Shown here one piece after another: positions 4,675-5,216 of a stretch of DNA of 5,216 bases (its first letter is position 1; each line of letters begins with the position of its first letter). The stretch lies in NCBI GenBank assembly GCA_015523685.1, contig WAJW01000189.1, forward strand, positions 1 to 5,216, in the 5' to 3' direction. The position numbers were made by a program, and so were the translations under genes. The notes under the pieces were generated by a model. It searched no databases. It was not told where the DNA came from and was given only the letters and a program-made list of their open reading frames with translations. Origin of the DNA: Archaeoglobaceae archaeon (GTDB lineage: Archaea > Halobacteriota > Archaeoglobi > Archaeoglobales > JdFR-42).

Positions 4675-5216
4675 CTGATTATTTCAAGAAACAGCCCATG
4701 ATGAAGTTCGTGGTCATACCTGAGACCTGTACTGTTAAGCGCTTCCATTATTTCCTTCATGGATGGGAATCCGGTGAAGGAGGGTATCAGTGAGTTGTAG
4801 AAGGTGAAAACCTCCATGTATTCAGGGTTTACATCGGGGAAGAACTCCGAAAATATTACCATCCTCCCTCCCTTTCTCAGTGACGAGATCATTGTTTTCA
4901 ATGCGGATTGGAGGCTTGAAAGGAATTTTGGGGTTAAACTGCATACAACGTAGTCGTATTTCCTGGTAATCTTTATTCTGTCACATATCGATACGTTTTT
5001 CACCATTGCCCAGTCGATTTTTTCCGACAGAATCCTTCTCTGAGCGATTGTGAGCAATCTTCTGGATCTGTCTATTCCGGTGTAGAGGCCGTTCGGTCCT
5101 ATCAGTTCTGAGAAGAATATGGGGGAGATACTTCCGCATCCTGCATCAAGTAGAAGATCGCCATTGGAAGGTGAGATGATGTCAGCGATGATCTCTCTGA
5201 TGGCCCTGAACCATGT
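4668..5216 (-). CDS. Class I SAM-dependent methyltransferase, 5' end missing
   Basis: The frame is open to the right edge, so 182 C-terminal residues are present and the beginning is lost. Numbering from the edge, residues 21-32 hold motif I, L-L-L-D-A-G-C-G-S-I-S-P, the glycine-rich SAM-binding loop. Asp49 in 'GLYTGIDRS' is the acidic residue that binds the SAM ribose. 'KYDYVVCSLTPKFL' (86-99) fits the motif after strand four, and 'LRKGGRMVIFSEFF' (113-126) is the typical 'L-K-P-G-G' turn and strand five. The C-terminal 'GFPSMKEIMEALNSTGL' resembles the substrate-end region of UbiE-type methyltransferases acting on small molecules. The substrate cannot be read from the sequence. A TTG at 5057 could be mistaken for a start, but it would delete the SAM-binding motifs. 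It is the first visible gene of a run with the unrecognised protein and the zinc-ribbon protein. Confidence 0.85.
   Translation of the reverse strand, partial: TWFRAIREIIADIISPSNGDLLLDAGCGSISPIFFSELIGPNGLYTGIDRSRRLLTIAQRRILSEKIDWAMVKNVSICDRIKITRKYDYVVCSLTPKFLSSLQSALKTMISSLRKGGRMVIFSEFFPDVNPEYMEVFTFYNSLIPSFTGFPSMKEIMEALNSTGLRYDHELHHGLFLEIIRR

Noticed and set aside
5055..5057. TTG as the start of the methyltransferase
   Set aside because: The frame stays open upstream to the window edge and encodes the glycine-rich SAM-binding motif and the acidic ribose-binding residue, so this codon is an internal leucine.

Overview
The window looks like a stretch of a euryarchaeal chromosome. All eight genes lie on the minus strand, packed with gaps of a few bases or short overlaps. 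Ribosome binding sites match the archaeal anti-Shine-Dalgarno sequence (GGAGGTGA-type). The gene content is archaeal: Sep-tRNA:Cys-tRNA synthase (the tRNA-dependent cysteine route of methanogens, Archaeoglobi and relatives), a helix-turn-helix regulator fused to paired CBS domains, a DUF169 protein, and a protein with serial zinc ribbons. Having both TatC and SepCysS fits an Archaeoglobi-, ANME- or methanogen-like lineage. That placement is inference; no rRNA or lineage marker is present.

Layout in transcription order, right to left. A first run holds a class I SAM-dependent methyltransferase (5' end cut by the window edge), a 166-residue unrecognised protein with a few Cys/His residues, and a protein with a helical, HEAT-like N-terminus followed by three identically spaced zinc ribbons. 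About 70 bases of A/T-rich DNA follow, the only real intergenic space here, with promoter-like elements. A second run then begins with the HTH-CBS regulator and continues through a reduced ThiF/E1-like Rossmann protein, TatC, a small CPNC thioredoxin-like protein, SepCysS, and the start of a DUF169 protein that leaves the window on the left.

The second run reads as one operon: stop and start codons overlap or sit within 5 bases, and each ribosome binding site lies inside the preceding gene. A possible shared theme is sulfur and thiol chemistry: an E1-like protein (a family that often activates sulfur carriers), a thioredoxin-like dithiol protein, and SepCysS, which inserts sulfur into phosphoseryl-tRNA. 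TatC, which exports folded, often cofactor-bearing proteins, fits this only loosely. The HTH-CBS protein at the head may control the operon in response to an adenosyl nucleotide. All of this is inference from gene order.

Start codons are unusually varied. SepCysS starts at TTG, and the DUF169 gene has no ATG, GTG or TTG at the expected place, but has a CTG that overlaps the SepCysS stop codon behind a seven-base ribosome binding site. Nothing here is clearly a mobile element, CRISPR array, repeat or RNA gene.
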